Source of the DNA: Clostridiaceae bacterium
GTDB taxonomy: Bacteria > Bacillota > Clostridia > Clostridiales > Clostridiaceae
Direction: 5' to 3'
DNA length: 64,000 bases
Assembly: GCA_902363375.1 (NCBI GenBank)
Contig: CABIZX010000001.1
Span: 1 to 64,000, forward strand
Shown here: in pieces, positions 36,083 through 45,506 of the stretch
Layout: the number at the start of each line of letters is the position of its first letter
Position numbering within the stretch: the first letter of the stretch is position 1
Translations under genes and position numbers: made by a program
The notes under the pieces: generated by a model
The model's database searches: none
Seen by the model: the letters and a program-made list of their open reading frames with translations, nothing else
What the model was told of the DNA's origin: nothing

Positions 36083-37389
36083 AGAGTTTAAGAGTTAAAT
36101 TTGTTATAGTACTCTTATTAATGATGAGTATATCGGGGATTTGCTCTATTATAATATCCACAGTAATATTTAGTGAAAATATAGAAAAAGAATCAAAAAA
36201 TGCCCAGAGAAAAGTGGTAGATACTATTTTAGAACTACATGATAATACAGATTTTACTTTAAATAAGATAATAGAGATAAGTAATAATGATGTATATGAG
36301 GTAACTCTTATTAGTGATTTGTCACAGTATGATAAAGCTATAAATGACATCAATAATAGAGAGTTTCTACAGGTTAGAACAAGAAGAATTCCTATTATTA
36401 GCACTATATTAAGGATAGATGATGATTATATAAAAATAGCAAATTCATTTAATGAAAAAAGTATGCATATTCGTGGATTTTTCTTAGCTACCACAACTTT
36501 GATTATATCTACAATCATAGCCACAATAATATCTGGAATATCTTCAAAGCAAATTTTACAGCCTATAAGGGCTTTAAGTAAAGCTACTGAAGAGGTGGCA
36601 AAAGGTGATTTTAGTGTTAGGTTAGATATTCCTAAGGATTATGAATTTGGATTATTAACAAAGAATTTTAACAAAATGGTTCATGAGCTTAGTAGTATAG
36701 AAACTTTAAGAAATGATTTTGTAAGTAACGTTTCCCATGAAATAAAAACTCCTCTTGCATCTATTCAAGGGTTTGCCAAGTTAGTTCAAGATAAAAATTT
36801 TAATGATAATGAGAGAAATGAATTTGCAGAAATAATCATTAATGAATCATCAAGGCTTTCTAAATTAGCTTCAAATATTTTAAAGCTTTCAAAGTTAGAA
36901 AATCAGGATATAATCACAGAAAAAGTTGAGTTTGCTTTAGATGAGCAAATTAGGTGCGCAATTCTTATAATGGAACCAGAATGGAGTGAAAAGAATATTG
37001 ACTTAGATATAGACCTGGATAGAGTAAATATTATAGAGAATGAGGATTTATTGCAACAAGTATGGTTAAATATAATAGGAAATGCTATAAAATTTACCAA
37101 GGAAGGTGGAACTATTAGAATTAAGCTTATGGATTTAAAAAATAATATAGTTGTTAAAGTTTCAGATAATGGTATAGGAATGAATGAAGAAACTCAAAGA
37201 CATATATTTGAAAAGTTTTATCAGGGAGATAAATCTCATTTAAGTAAAGGAAATGGCTTAGGATTGGCTCTTGTAAAACGAATATTGGAGTTATGCAATG
37301 GAGAAATAAGGGTTAAGAGCAATTCTAATTATGGTACAACATTTACAGTAGAGTTACCTAAGAGTGAATATAAAAGTTCTATAAGGTAG
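36079..37389 (+). CDS. sensor histidine kinase
   Basis: 436 residues. Transmembrane helices near 7-30 and 131-153 enclose a roughly 100-residue extracellular sensor; HAMP about 152-205; H-box V-S-H-E-I-K-T-P-L-A with phospho-His at residue 220; N-box N-I-I-G-N-A-I-K-F; G-boxes D-N-G-I-G-M and G-N-G-L-G-L-A-L. All catalytic motifs are intact, unlike the kinase at 5799. Partner of the regulator just upstream. The ligand is unknown. Confidence 0.9.
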   Translation: MKSLRVKFVIVLLLMMSISGICSIIISTVIFSENIEKESKNAQRKVVDTILELHDNTDFTLNKIIEISNNDVYEVTLISDLSQYDKAINDINNREFLQVRTRRIPIISTILRIDDDYIKIANSFNEKSMHIRGFFLATTTLIISTIIATIISGISSKQILQPIRALSKATEEVAKGDFSVRLDIPKDYEFGLLTKNFNKMVHELSSIETLRNDFVSNVSHEIKTPLASIQGFAKLVQDKNFNDNERNEFAEIIINESSRLSKLASNILKLSKLENQDIITEKVEFALDEQIRCAILIMEPEWSEKNIDLDIDLDRVNIIENEDLLQQVWLNIIGNAIKFTKEGGTIRIKLMDLKNNIVVKVSDNGIGMNEETQRHIFEKFYQGDKSHLSKGNGLGLALVKRILELCNGEIRVKSNSNYGTTFTVELPKSEYKSSIR

Positions 37390-37657
37390 TTTAAATAAAA
37401 ATATCTTTTTACAAAACACTTCCATTAAAATACTTTTAATAACTTCAAATGTAAGTTTAATCCTATAAATGTAAAATATAAACTTATAAGTAAAATTGGA
37501 GGAATTTAAGAAAAGTATAATAAATAGGAGTTAAATTTAAGTAATGGCTGATTATGATTTTTACTTATATTAAGATTGATAGTATTATATGTCATGGTTA
37601 CTAGTAAATTTTAAAATATGTTTGCAAGCATTGAATAGGTTTAAGGAGTTGTACTTT

Positions 37658-38164
37658 GTGGAAATAAACAGTGTTGTCCTAAATCCAGAAGTATATAGAT
37701 CTGATGCAGATAAAATAGCTAACTGGCTTAGTGACGAAGAAATTGTAAGTTATTTAAATGAAGATAATAACGCTAGGAAGAACTTAATTAATGTTGTTAA
37801 TAGAATAAATATATCAATTTTAACTCATCTATTTAATAATAATTGTAGATTTTTTACTATAAAGAATATGTATGGAACTATAGGATTTCTAAGATTAGTT
37901 CCTAAGGGAGAAACAGTTGAAATTGTTATTGCAGTGGGAGAAAAAGACTTGTGGGGAAAAGGTATAGGACATAATGCAGTTATTGAAGCATTAAAAGTTG
38001 CCTTTTTCGAAATGAGATCAGAAAAAGTAGTTGCAAAGATAAAACAGACTAATAAAAGATCTCAAAATCTTTTTAAAGGAATTGGATTTAAAGAAGTAAA
38101 AAAGCTTCAAAAAGAAATAGAATATCATATTACAAAGGAAATCTTTTTGAAAAAAGTCGCATAG
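37658..38164 (+). CDS. GNAT-family acetyltransferase
   Basis: 168 residues from GTG 37658, nine bases after AAGGAG. An alternative upstream start adds 23 residues with no ribosome binding site and is rejected. The core A-V-G-E-K-D-L-W-G-K-G-I-G-H-N-A is the acetyl-CoA-binding motif A of GNATs, followed by N-K-R-S-Q-N-L-F-K-G-I-G-F typical of RimJ/RimL types. The substrate is not deducible. Monocistronic; the 268 bases before it hold only AT-rich sequence. Confidence 0.8.
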   Translation: MEINSVVLNPEVYRSDADKIANWLSDEEIVSYLNEDNNARKNLINVVNRINISILTHLFNNNCRFFTIKNMYGTIGFLRLVPKGETVEIVIAVGEKDLWGKGIGHNAVIEALKVAFFEMRSEKVVAKIKQTNKRSQNLFKGIGFKEVKKLQKEIEYHITKEIFLKKVA

Positions 38165-38233
38165 AAAATATTTAATATCTTAAGTACTATGTGAATTATT
38201 TTAATTTAGCGTTTCTTACAGTATGCATTAATG

Positions 38234-38273
38234 AAAGGATATAGTCATTTAGATATGAGTATATCCTTTTAAT
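38234..38273 (+). terminator. terminator of the GNAT gene
   Basis: AAAGGATATA (38234-38243) and TATATCCTTTT (38260-38270), then a T-rich tail. Confidence 0.6.
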
Positions 38274-38351
38274 ATTAACTTTTTTAGGATATAAATGTTT
38301 AAATAATTTTATATATTTAAGTTTAGCATATTGTTAAATTTAAATCAGAAA

Positions 38352-38380
38352 TTGACAAATATTCTGAATTGTTATAAACT
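38352..38380 (+). promoter_or_regulatory. promoter of the MATE gene
   Basis: TTGACA (38352-38357), 17 bases, TAAACT (38375-38380). It is about 170 bases from the start codon, so the leader is long. Confidence 0.6.
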
Positions 38381-38471
38381 GATATTAGTTCGAGTAGCGA
38401 AATAATATTCATTAGTATGAATAAAATATTTAAATATTTAAGTTTTAAAGAAAAAATAATATAAGAAAGTA

Positions 38472-38507
38472 AATTTAGAGCTAATCATTTATGATTAGCT
38501 CTAAATT
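38472..38507 (+). other. perfect hairpin in the MATE leader
   Basis: AATTTAGAGCTAATCAT (38472-38488) and ATGATTAGCTCTAAATT (38491-38507) form a 17-bp stem with almost no loop. There is no T tract, so it is more likely a regulatory or stabilising element than a terminator. Confidence 0.5.
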
Positions 38508-38555
38508 AAGGATAAAAAGAAATTTTTATTACAAATTTAATCAGGGGGTAGGGAT

Positions 38556-39944
38556 ATGGCAAAATTTTCGGAACTGTTTGCACCAAAAGATATGACTGAG
38601 GGAACACCTTGGAAGAGAATTGTTGAATTTTCATTACCTATGTTAATTGGTAATATAGCTCAGCAGTTTTATAACACTGCGGACTCTATTATTGTAGGTA
38701 AGTATGTAGGGGATAATGCATTAGCTGCTGTTGGAAGTGCATCACCAATACTGAATCTTTTACTTGTACTTTTTGTTGGAATTTCAACTGGAGCCGGTAT
38801 TATGGTCGCTCAATATTTTGGAGCGAAGGATAGGGAGAAGCTTTCTCGTACTATTGGATCATGTATAACACTTACAGCTATAGCATCTGTAATAATTATG
38901 ATCATAGGGCCACTAGTTACAAGGCCTCTATTGACTTTTCTTAACACGCCAGCATCTATAATAGACTGGTGTGAAGATTATCTTGTTATCTATTATTTAG
39001 GTATTTCAGGTTTTGCTTATTATAATATTTTAGCTGGAGTACTAAGAGGACTTGGGGATTCCATATCATCCCTTGTATTTTTACTTATAGCTACTATTTT
39101 AAATGTAGTTCTTGATCTTTGGTTCGTTGCAGGACTTGGTATGGGGGTTCCAGGAGTTGCATTAGCTACTGTTATTGCACAAGGAATATCAGCAATACTT
39201 TGTATTGCTAAGTTAGTAAGAATGAAGTCAACCTTTGATTTAAATTTGAAAATGCTAAAACCAGAGAAGATATATTCTATGAAGCTTATAAAGCTTGGAC
39301 TTCCATCAGGGTTTACTCAAGCCATATTTTCTCTTGCAATGATAGTTGTACAATCTTTAACAAATAGTTTTGGTGAAATGGTTATAGCATGTAATGTAAT
39401 AGTTATGCGTGTAGATGGCTTTGCCATGATGCCAAACTTTACTTTTGGTAATGCCATGACAACTTATGCAGGCCAAAATATAGGTGCTCAAAAAATTGAC
39501 AGAGTTGATAAAGGAACTAAGGATGGGGTTAAAATTGCTGTTGGGGTATCTACAGTTATAACAATTTTAATTTTAGTTTTTGGTAGGTATCTTATGAGTA
39601 TTTTTACAGATACTGCCGAGTTAGTTGACTTAAGTATGCATATGATGCGCATTCTTGCGGTGGGATATATTGCAATGGCAGTAACACAGAGCCTTTCAGG
39701 AGTAATGAGAGGTGCTGGAGATACGATGACACCAATGTGGATCTCATTAATTACAACTGTAATTTTACGTGTTCCTGTTGCTTATGGTATTGCTTACTTT
39801 ACACGAAGTGCGGCTTATCCTACAGGTAGACCAGAGTCAACCTTTATATCATTACTTGTTTCTTGGACATTAGGAGCTATTATAACTACTATATTCTTTA
39901 AGAGAGGTAAGTGGAGAAATAAAGGCTTTGCTGCACACAATTAA
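38556..39944 (+). CDS. MATE-family efflux transporter
   Basis: 462 residues with about twelve transmembrane helices. Motif P-M-L-I-G-N-I-A-Q-Q-F-Y-N and G-A-G-I-M-V-A-Q-Y-F-G-A are those of DinF/NorM-type MATE proteins, which export cationic drugs or metabolites using Na+ or H+. AGGGGGTAGGG precedes the ATG. Monocistronic, with a leader hairpin upstream. Confidence 0.9.
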   Translation: MAKFSELFAPKDMTEGTPWKRIVEFSLPMLIGNIAQQFYNTADSIIVGKYVGDNALAAVGSASPILNLLLVLFVGISTGAGIMVAQYFGAKDREKLSRTIGSCITLTAIASVIIMIIGPLVTRPLLTFLNTPASIIDWCEDYLVIYYLGISGFAYYNILAGVLRGLGDSISSLVFLLIATILNVVLDLWFVAGLGMGVPGVALATVIAQGISAILCIAKLVRMKSTFDLNLKMLKPEKIYSMKLIKLGLPSGFTQAIFSLAMIVVQSLTNSFGEMVIACNVIVMRVDGFAMMPNFTFGNAMTTYAGQNIGAQKIDRVDKGTKDGVKIAVGVSTVITILILVFGRYLMSIFTDTAELVDLSMHMMRILAVGYIAMAVTQSLSGVMRGAGDTMTPMWISLITTVILRVPVAYGIAYFTRSAAYPTGRPESTFISLLVSWTLGAIITTIFFKRGKWRNKGFAAHN

Positions 39945-39971
39945 AATTATATGAATTAAATAGATTTTAAA

Positions 39972-40017
39972 AAGATGATTATTTCAATGATGTAATTGAA
40001 ATAATCATCTTCTTTTA
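39972..40017. terminator. bidirectional terminator
   Basis: AAGATGATTATTTCAAT (39972-39988) and ATTGAAATAATCATCTT (39995-40011) lie between convergent genes with T runs on both strands. Confidence 0.85.
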
Positions 40018-40024
40018 TTATAAA

Positions 40025-40732
40025 TTAATCAAGGCTAAGTCCTAATCTTTTAAATAAAATATTATTTTCAAGATGTATGTGTTGGAATAGATCACTTTCT
40101 AACTCTTCTAATAGCTTATAGGATAAAAGGTAAGTATTGCAGCCATCCTTAGGAACTTTAAAATCATGAGTGATTTTTCTAAGTTCTTTTAAAATATCTC
40201 CAGCAGCATCATGCTCATCCTCAGTTTCTTTAATTGTTTCACTGATTTTTTCTAGTAGCTTTTCACTTGGAGCTTTTTCATATTCCTTAATTAAAGGGAA
40301 AAGAATTTCTTCTTCTTTTAAAAGATGTTGTTCTAAATCAGCTTTTAAAAGTGAGAAAAGCTTATGAACTTTAAAAAGCTCTTCATGATTCATACCGTGA
40401 ACTCTTAATATTTTAGTTGTTAATTCTCCTAACTCATATAGAACTTTTTTAGTATAAGCATGGTGAGTATTTTCAATATGATAAATTAACTCACTGGAAG
40501 TAAGTTTTCTAAAATCTAAGAATATTTCTTTGGTATTTGAAATTTCATCAAGTTTATCATGTATTTCTTTTAATAATTTATCTTCATTTAGACTAAGCTC
40601 AGAGAGTACATCTGAGAGTTGTCTATTACCACCACAACAAAAATCAATTTTATACTTTTTAAATATTTCACTAGCCTGAGGCATTATTGAAACTATTTCC
40701 CCTATACTTTGAGAACTATTAAATCTATTCAT
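40025..40732 (-). CDS. ric: iron-sulfur cluster repair protein RIC/ScdA
   Basis: 235 residues, GGAGG before the start. N-terminal ScdA_N domain with C-C-G-G near residue 33, then a hemerythrin-like four-helix bundle carrying di-iron ligands (H-T-H-H region near 90, H-E-E-L, E-Q-H-L-x-K-E-E, D-E-H-D, and a final Q-H-I-H-L-E-N). RIC proteins repair iron-sulfur clusters damaged by nitric oxide or oxygen. It is preceded by a Crp/Fnr-type site and by an Fnr-like regulator gene. Confidence 0.9.
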   Translation of the reverse strand: MNRFNSSQSIGEIVSIMPQASEIFKKYKIDFCCGGNRQLSDVLSELSLNEDKLLKEIHDKLDEISNTKEIFLDFRKLTSSELIYHIENTHHAYTKKVLYELGELTTKILRVHGMNHEELFKVHKLFSLLKADLEQHLLKEEEILFPLIKEYEKAPSEKLLEKISETIKETEDEHDAAGDILKELRKITHDFKVPKDGCNTYLLSYKLLEELESDLFQHIHLENNILFKRLGLSLD

Positions 40733-40807
40733 ATCAATTCCTCCAATACATTAATTTATAAGTTTTTATCTTGTAACCTTATAATATATTAGAGAATAAA
40801 AATATTC

Positions 40808-40823
40808 TGTGACTGGAATCATA
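40808..40823 (-). promoter_or_regulatory. Crp/Fnr-type operator of ric
   Basis: TGTGA-CTGGAA-TCATA (plus strand) is one mismatch from the TGTGA-N6-TCACA palindrome. On the minus strand it lies 21 bases before a TATTAT -10, so its centre is near -41.5, the class II activator position. Confidence 0.6.
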
Positions 40824-40915
40824 ATTTAAAAATAAAAATATGATACTTTGCTTAAATAGATATATAGCAATATAAATATTAATGTTGTTATATATAAATA
40901 TTTATATATAGTAAT

Positions 40916-41623
40916 TTAATGTTTTAAAGCATTAATATCTAATATTAGAATCTGCTTATTACCTATCATATTAATAATACCTTTGTCTTGTAATAGACTT
41001 AGTTTTCTACTGACGGTTTCTCTTGCAGTACCTATATAATTAGCCATTCCTTCGCGACTTAGAGGTAATTCAACAATTATACCTTTGGGGGTAGCTTTTC
41101 CATACCTTTCAGCAAATTCTATAAGTAAAGAATTTATACGCCATTCGATATTTTTAGCACCAATATTTTGAATAGAGTTTTCGATTTTATCCATTCTAGT
41201 ACATAATTCTTCTATAATTTTTATGCTAATAGTAGGATAAGTAATTAGGAGTTTTTGAAAATCATTTTTATTTATCATACAAATATGAGTAGTTTCTAAT
41301 GCTTCAACATTATAAGTAGAATTTTGATTATTAAGTAGGTTTTTTTCTCCAAAGAAATCACCTTGATCTAGTATATAAAGAATTTGTTCTTTACCTTCAA
41401 TGGTATAACAAAAAACTTTTACTTTACCATTATCTATAATAATTAAGTTTTCAAGAGGATTTTCCTCCATTATAATTAATTCACCTTTTTCATATTTTCT
41501 TTTTACTATTAAGTTAGCTACTTTGCTTAGCTCTTCTGAATTAAGTCCAGAAAAAATAGGAACTTTTTCAACACACAACTTATGATGGCATTTTTCGCAA
41601 TTATGAGAAACGTGTTTATTCAA
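40916..41623 (-). CDS. Crp/Fnr-family regulator with N-terminal cysteines
   Basis: 235 residues from TTG 41623, eight bases after AAGGGTG; the GTG at 41632 would overlap the ribosome binding site. Cysteines C9, C12 and C17 near the N-terminus, then a cyclic-nucleotide-type beta roll (K-G-E-L-I-I-M-E-E-N, G-D-F-F-G-E) and a C-terminal Crp helix-turn-helix (S-R-E-G-M-A-N-Y-I-G-T-A-R-E-T-V-S-R). The cysteines may hold an iron-sulfur cluster, as in Fnr. It lies upstream of ric on the same strand and probably activates it. Confidence 0.85.
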   Translation of the reverse strand: MNKHVSHNCEKCHHKLCVEKVPIFSGLNSEELSKVANLIVKRKYEKGELIIMEENPLENLIIIDNGKVKVFCYTIEGKEQILYILDQGDFFGEKNLLNNQNSTYNVEALETTHICMINKNDFQKLLITYPTISIKIIEELCTRMDKIENSIQNIGAKNIEWRINSLLIEFAERYGKATPKGIIVELPLSREGMANYIGTARETVSRKLSLLQDKGIINMIGNKQILILDINALKH

Positions 41624-41909
41624 GTAAATCACACCCTTACATTTATTTCAAATAAAATATATTTATATATTGGAGTTTATTATCATAATCAAGATAAATT
41701 TATTTATAATTTTCTGTAATTATATTATATATCATATAAATTTATTTACATAATCCTAAAATTCATTTTGAATGATTAGAGAAACAGGAATTATTTGATA
41801 TTAAGTATATTAAAAGATATAATATATAATGAATTTAGGGGAATTATGTTTTAGACATTAATTTACAAACATTTTATTATCATTAATATTAAATAAAGTT
41901 TTAACCAAG

Positions 41910-42191
41910 ATGAATGAATATTTACAAGGTGAGAATAAAGTATAAGATAATATTGTTATAGATGAGAAAAACAGAAGTAGTAAGGATGCTGACATAGAAG
42001 TATTTATCCATGTTGCATTAGATGGCATAGGAGCTGTTGGATATGTTGATTTATGTTATGATGGACAAGTTATATCCAATGGTAATTATGATGATAGATC
42101 GTTTAAACTCTTTGAAAAAGAGTTTACCAAAATAAATAGTAGAGTAATTAGTAGAAACAATACTTGTACTTGTTACCAAAAGAAGAAATAG
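41910..42191 (+). pseudogene. small gene with an in-frame stop
   Basis: ATG 41910 opens M-N-E-Y-L-Q-G-E-N-K-V and stops at TAA 41943. The same frame then continues to TAG 42189-42191, giving about 93 codons overall with a folded-looking C-terminal part (V-F-I-H-V-A-L-D-G-I-G-A-V-G-Y-V-D-L). A single nonsense mutation would explain it. No ribosome binding site is evident and I recognise no family. The 41624-41909 stretch before it shows no other gene. Confidence 0.45.
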
Positions 42192-42222
42192 CATAAATAT
42201 TTATTATTTTAGGAGGAATAGT

Positions 42223-42669
42223 ATGTTAAAAGAATTTAAAAAGTTTGCAATTAAGGGAAATATGATTGATTTAGCAATTGGTATGATTATAGGTACAGCC
42301 TTTACTAAGCTTGTCACATCTTTGGTTGAGACAGTAATAATGCCTATTATTAGTATTTTTATAGGGAAAATTGATTTTTCTAATTTATTTATTGTTTTAG
42401 ATGGTAAAGAATATGCAACTTTAGCAGCTGCAAAGGAGGCTGGAGCTTCAGTAGTTGCTTATGGAGCTTTTTTAACTGGACTTATAGACTTTTTAATCAT
42501 GACATTTGTAGTATTTATTGTAGTTAAGCAGCTTGATAGATTTAAAGGTAAAGAAGAGGCAAAACCTGCAACAACTAAGAAATGTCCGTACTGTATTTCA
42601 GAAATATCAATTGAAGCGACAAAATGTCCTTACTGTACATCAGACTTACAAACAGATCTAGATCAGTAA
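42223..42669 (+). CDS. mscL: MscL mechanosensitive channel with C-terminal zinc ribbon
   Basis: 148 residues, AGGAGGAA before ATG. The first 110 residues are a standard MscL ([20 protein letters not shown] near the N-terminus; two transmembrane helices), which opens under hypo-osmotic shock. Residues 120-140 add C-P-Y-C-I-S-E-I and C-P-Y-C-T-S-D, a zinc-ribbon knuckle pair at the cytoplasmic end, absent from E. coli MscL. The tail may regulate assembly or sense metal; this is inference. Ends at the 42702 terminator. Confidence 0.9.
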   Translation: MLKEFKKFAIKGNMIDLAIGMIIGTAFTKLVTSLVETVIMPIISIFIGKIDFSNLFIVLDGKEYATLAAAKEAGASVVAYGAFLTGLIDFLIMTFVVFIVVKQLDRFKGKEEAKPATTKKCPYCISEISIEATKCPYCTSDLQTDLDQ

Positions 42670-42701
42670 TAAAGAAGAATTTTATATAATTAAAATATTG
42701 T

Positions 42702-42733
42702 AAAAGGAAGTCAGTAATTGACTTCCTTTTTAT
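42702..42733. terminator. bidirectional terminator
   Basis: AAAAGGAAGTCA (42702-42713) and TGACTTCCTTTT (42719-42730) between convergent mscL and the AraC gene. Confidence 0.85.
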
Positions 42734-42740
42734 GTGAAGA

Positions 42741-43385
42741 TTAACCAGAAAGTTTATTTCTATAGGACAAAGGAGTATTGCCAGTAAATTTTTTAAAGGT
42801 TGTACAAAAGTAAGATATATTGCAAAATGCACATCTATTAGAAATAATATCTAAAGGTAAATCGGAATGAATGAGTAATTTTTTTGATAAGTTTATTCTT
42901 TGTTTAGTAACATATTCACTAAAATTTGTTCCTACATTTTTCTTAAATATATCGCATAAATAGCAGCGATTAATATTTATATTTTCGCATACATTGGCAA
43001 GGGTCAATGGTTCATGAATGTGATTATGAATATAAGTTAAGGCTTTCTTTATATGTGGGTTTTCATATTTTTCTATAAGATAATCTGAACAATTTCCATA
43101 AGAAGATATAATAATTTCTCCAGTATTGATTAATCTAGAATAGCTAGTACACTCATCAATTAACTTAGCATTTTCATAACAACATTGGTGAAGAGATATA
43201 CTTTCTTCTCTTAGAATATAGTTATAGATATTGATATTTAGAGAAGAGATATATAATTTGTAATCAAAAATAGATAGCTGTTTATCTAAAGAGTTGATTT
43301 TATCTTTAAATAGCTCTATAGCCCCAATAGTATTACCATGATATAACAATATACAAATATCCAAATGATTCAAAAGTTTTTCCAT
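42741..43385 (-). CDS. AraC-family regulator of the haem operon
   Basis: 214 residues, AGGAGG before the start. Only the last 100 residues are AraC-like (L-A-N-V-C-E-N-I-N-I-N-R-C-Y-L-C-D-I-F-K-K, then N-R-C-A-F-C-N-I-S-Y-F-C-T-T-F-K-K-F). It is Cys-rich in both DNA-binding helices (for example C-Y-L-C and C-A-F-C), which is unusual and may reflect redox or metal control. Divergent from the haem uptake operon, which it probably regulates. Confidence 0.75.
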   Translation of the reverse strand: MEKLLNHLDICILLYHGNTIGAIELFKDKINSLDKQLSIFDYKLYISSLNINIYNYILREESISLHQCCYENAKLIDECTSYSRLINTGEIIISSYGNCSDYLIEKYENPHIKKALTYIHNHIHEPLTLANVCENININRCYLCDIFKKNVGTNFSEYVTKQRINLSKKLLIHSDLPLDIISNRCAFCNISYFCTTFKKFTGNTPLSYRNKLSG

Positions 43386-43516
43386 ACAAATCCTCCTATG
43401 AAATTTAAATTAATATAATACTAAACAAGAAATTAAAAATCTAAATACTTAAAAATATAATCTAAACATTTTATAACATAAGTATTTAGGTAAGTGTTAG
43501 ACTTAAATTAACAAAC

Positions 43517-43542
43517 AGTTAGCCTTTGCTAACTATTATAAT
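43517..43542 (+). promoter_or_regulatory. palindrome abutting the -10 of the haem operon
   Basis: AGTTAGC-CTTT-GCTAACT (43517-43534) is a perfect 7-base inverted repeat placed immediately before TATAAT (43537-43542). Nothing close to a -35 hexamer lies 17 bases upstream. A metal-responsive repressor such as a DtxR-like protein or the divergent AraC regulator could bind here; which one is not decided. Confidence 0.55.
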
Positions 43543-43594
43543 ACAAAAATTAATATATTTAAATAGGGTTTATACCTTAAGAAAGGAAGGAAAA

Positions 43595-44494
43595 ATGAAA
43601 GGTAAAAAATTATTATCTTTATGTTTGACATGTTTACTAGGAGTTTCAATGGTGGGATGCGCAGCATCTAATAAGTCAGAAGCTCCAAAAGAAGAGGTAA
43701 AGGAAACGGTTGAAAAGACTGAAGAGAGAATTATAGCATCATCTGTATCCGTAGTTGAAATTTTAGATGCTATGGGAATTTCTATGGTAGGGGTACCTAC
43801 TAGTTCATATGATTTACCTGAAAGTGTGAAGGAGGTAACTAGAATAGGGAATCCAATGAAGCCAGATATGGAAATTGTAAAATCTTTAGATCCTACTACA
43901 GTAGTATCAGTAGATACTTTATCTTCAGATTTAAAGGAGTCCTTTAATAGTTTAAATATTCCAATAGAATTTTTAAATCTTTCTAGTTATGAGGGGTTAA
44001 AAAGTAGTATTGTTCAATTAGGAGAAACCTTTGATAAACAAGAGGAAGCAACAAAATTAGTAGAACAATTTAAAGATAAAGAAGAAGAGATAGCTAAAAA
44101 GGTAGAAGGTCAGGAAGGACCTTCAGTTCTTGTAGTATTTGGAGCATCAGGAAGCTTCATGGTGGCAACTGAATCAACTTATGTTGGAGATCTAGTAAAA
44201 AAAGTTGGTGGAAAAAATATTCTTGAAGGTACTGAGGGAAGTTTTATACCAGTTGACATGGAATTTTTAGCAGATAAAAATCCAGACGTAATTTTACTTA
44301 TGACTCATGCTAATCCAGAAGAATCAAAGGCAGCTTTTGAGAAAGAATTTGAAACTAATGAAGCATGGCAGCATTTTGATGCGGTTAAAAATGATAAGGT
44401 TTATGCTCTTGAACCAGGATACTTTGGGATGTCAGCAAATCTTTTAGCTACTGATGCTATGGAAAAATTAGTGGAAATACTTTATTCAAAATAG
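43595..44494 (+). CDS. IsdE-like haem-binding lipoprotein
   Basis: 299 residues from ATG 43595 (GGAAGG upstream); an ORF extending to 43526 has no ribosome binding site. Signal peptide with lipobox M-V-G-C at residue 22. The mature part resembles IsdE: E-R-I-I-A-S-S-V-S-V-V-E-I-L-D, then V-G-V-P-T-S, then G-N-P-M-K-P-D-M-E-I-V-K-S-L. IsdE binds haem and passes it to a membrane permease. First gene of the haem import and degradation operon. Confidence 0.85.
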   Translation: MKGKKLLSLCLTCLLGVSMVGCAASNKSEAPKEEVKETVEKTEERIIASSVSVVEILDAMGISMVGVPTSSYDLPESVKEVTRIGNPMKPDMEIVKSLDPTTVVSVDTLSSDLKESFNSLNIPIEFLNLSSYEGLKSSIVQLGETFDKQEEATKLVEQFKDKEEEIAKKVEGQEGPSVLVVFGASGSFMVATESTYVGDLVKKVGGKNILEGTEGSFIPVDMEFLADKNPDVILLMTHANPEESKAAFEKEFETNEAWQHFDAVKNDKVYALEPGYFGMSANLLATDAMEKLVEILYSK

Positions 44495-44522
44495 TAATAG
44501 AAGAAGATGAGAGTGAAGTAAT

Positions 44523-45506
44523 ATGACAAAGAAAATTAGAGCATTTTCTATAGTGATAATTCTATTAATTATATCAATAATAGTTGCAGTTGGCATTGGA
44601 AGTGTTAAAGTACCAATCAATGAACTTATAACTGGAATTATTAATGGGCAAGGTGGCAATATAGGTGTAGTGAAAGACATAAGGTTACCAAGAATAGTAA
44701 TGGCTTTACTTGTAGGTGCAAATCTTTCAGTTTCAGGTGTACTTTTGCAAGCGGTAATGGGGAATCCTTTAGCTGATCCAGGGATCACAGGTATATCATC
44801 AGGGGCTAGTATAGCAGTTATGTTTTTAATGTTATATATGCCTGGAGCAGTTACAACTATTCCCTTTTGGGGCTTTATAGGCGGAGTGGTAGCATGTTTT
44901 CTTATTTATTCTCTTGCATGGAAAGATGGAATATCTGCTATGAGAATAATTCTTGCAGGGGTAGCTGTAAATGCTATGCTTGGTGGAATGACTAGTATGA
45001 TGTCAATTTTAAATAGTGAGAAACTATCAGGAGTACTTAATTGGCTTAATGGAAGCCTTAGTGGTAAGAGCTGGTCAGATATAAGAATCATGTGTGTTTA
45101 TACTATAGTAGGTTTAATATTAGCATTTTTAATGTTTAATGCTTGTAATGTTCTGGAATTAGGTGATAAAACCGCTAAGAGTTTAGGAGTAAATCCTAAT
45201 GTACAACGAATTATCATATCCATGGTAGCAGTATTTTTAGCAGGTATATCTACAGCTTTTGCTGGAGTAATAGGATTTTTAGGTTTGGTAGTTCCTCATA
45301 TATCAAGAATAATGGTGGGCTCTGATCATAAGACATTAATTCCCTTTTCTGCATTATTAGGTTCTTTAGTTCTACTACTTGCTGATACTTTTGGAAGAAA
45401 TATTGCAAGTCCTTACGAAATACCAGTAGGAGTGGTTATGGCAGTACTTGGTGGACCATTCTTTTTATATCAATTGAGGAGGGGTGGTAAATCTTATGGA
45501 GGCTAG
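44523..45506 (+). CDS. FecCD-family haem permease
   Basis: 327 residues, about nine helices; motifs D-I-R-L-P-R-I-V-M-A, G-N-P-L-A-D-P-G, F-L-G-L-V-V-P-H-I-S-R. It is the only permease gene of the operon, so it probably acts as a homodimer, as for IsdF. It overlaps the ATPase gene by 11 bases. Confidence 0.9.
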   Translation: MTKKIRAFSIVIILLIISIIVAVGIGSVKVPINELITGIINGQGGNIGVVKDIRLPRIVMALLVGANLSVSGVLLQAVMGNPLADPGITGISSGASIAVMFLMLYMPGAVTTIPFWGFIGGVVACFLIYSLAWKDGISAMRIILAGVAVNAMLGGMTSMMSILNSEKLSGVLNWLNGSLSGKSWSDIRIMCVYTIVGLILAFLMFNACNVLELGDKTAKSLGVNPNVQRIIISMVAVFLAGISTAFAGVIGFLGLVVPHISRIMVGSDHKTLIPFSALLGSLVLLLADTFGRNIASPYEIPVGVVMAVLGGPFFLYQLRRGGKSYGG

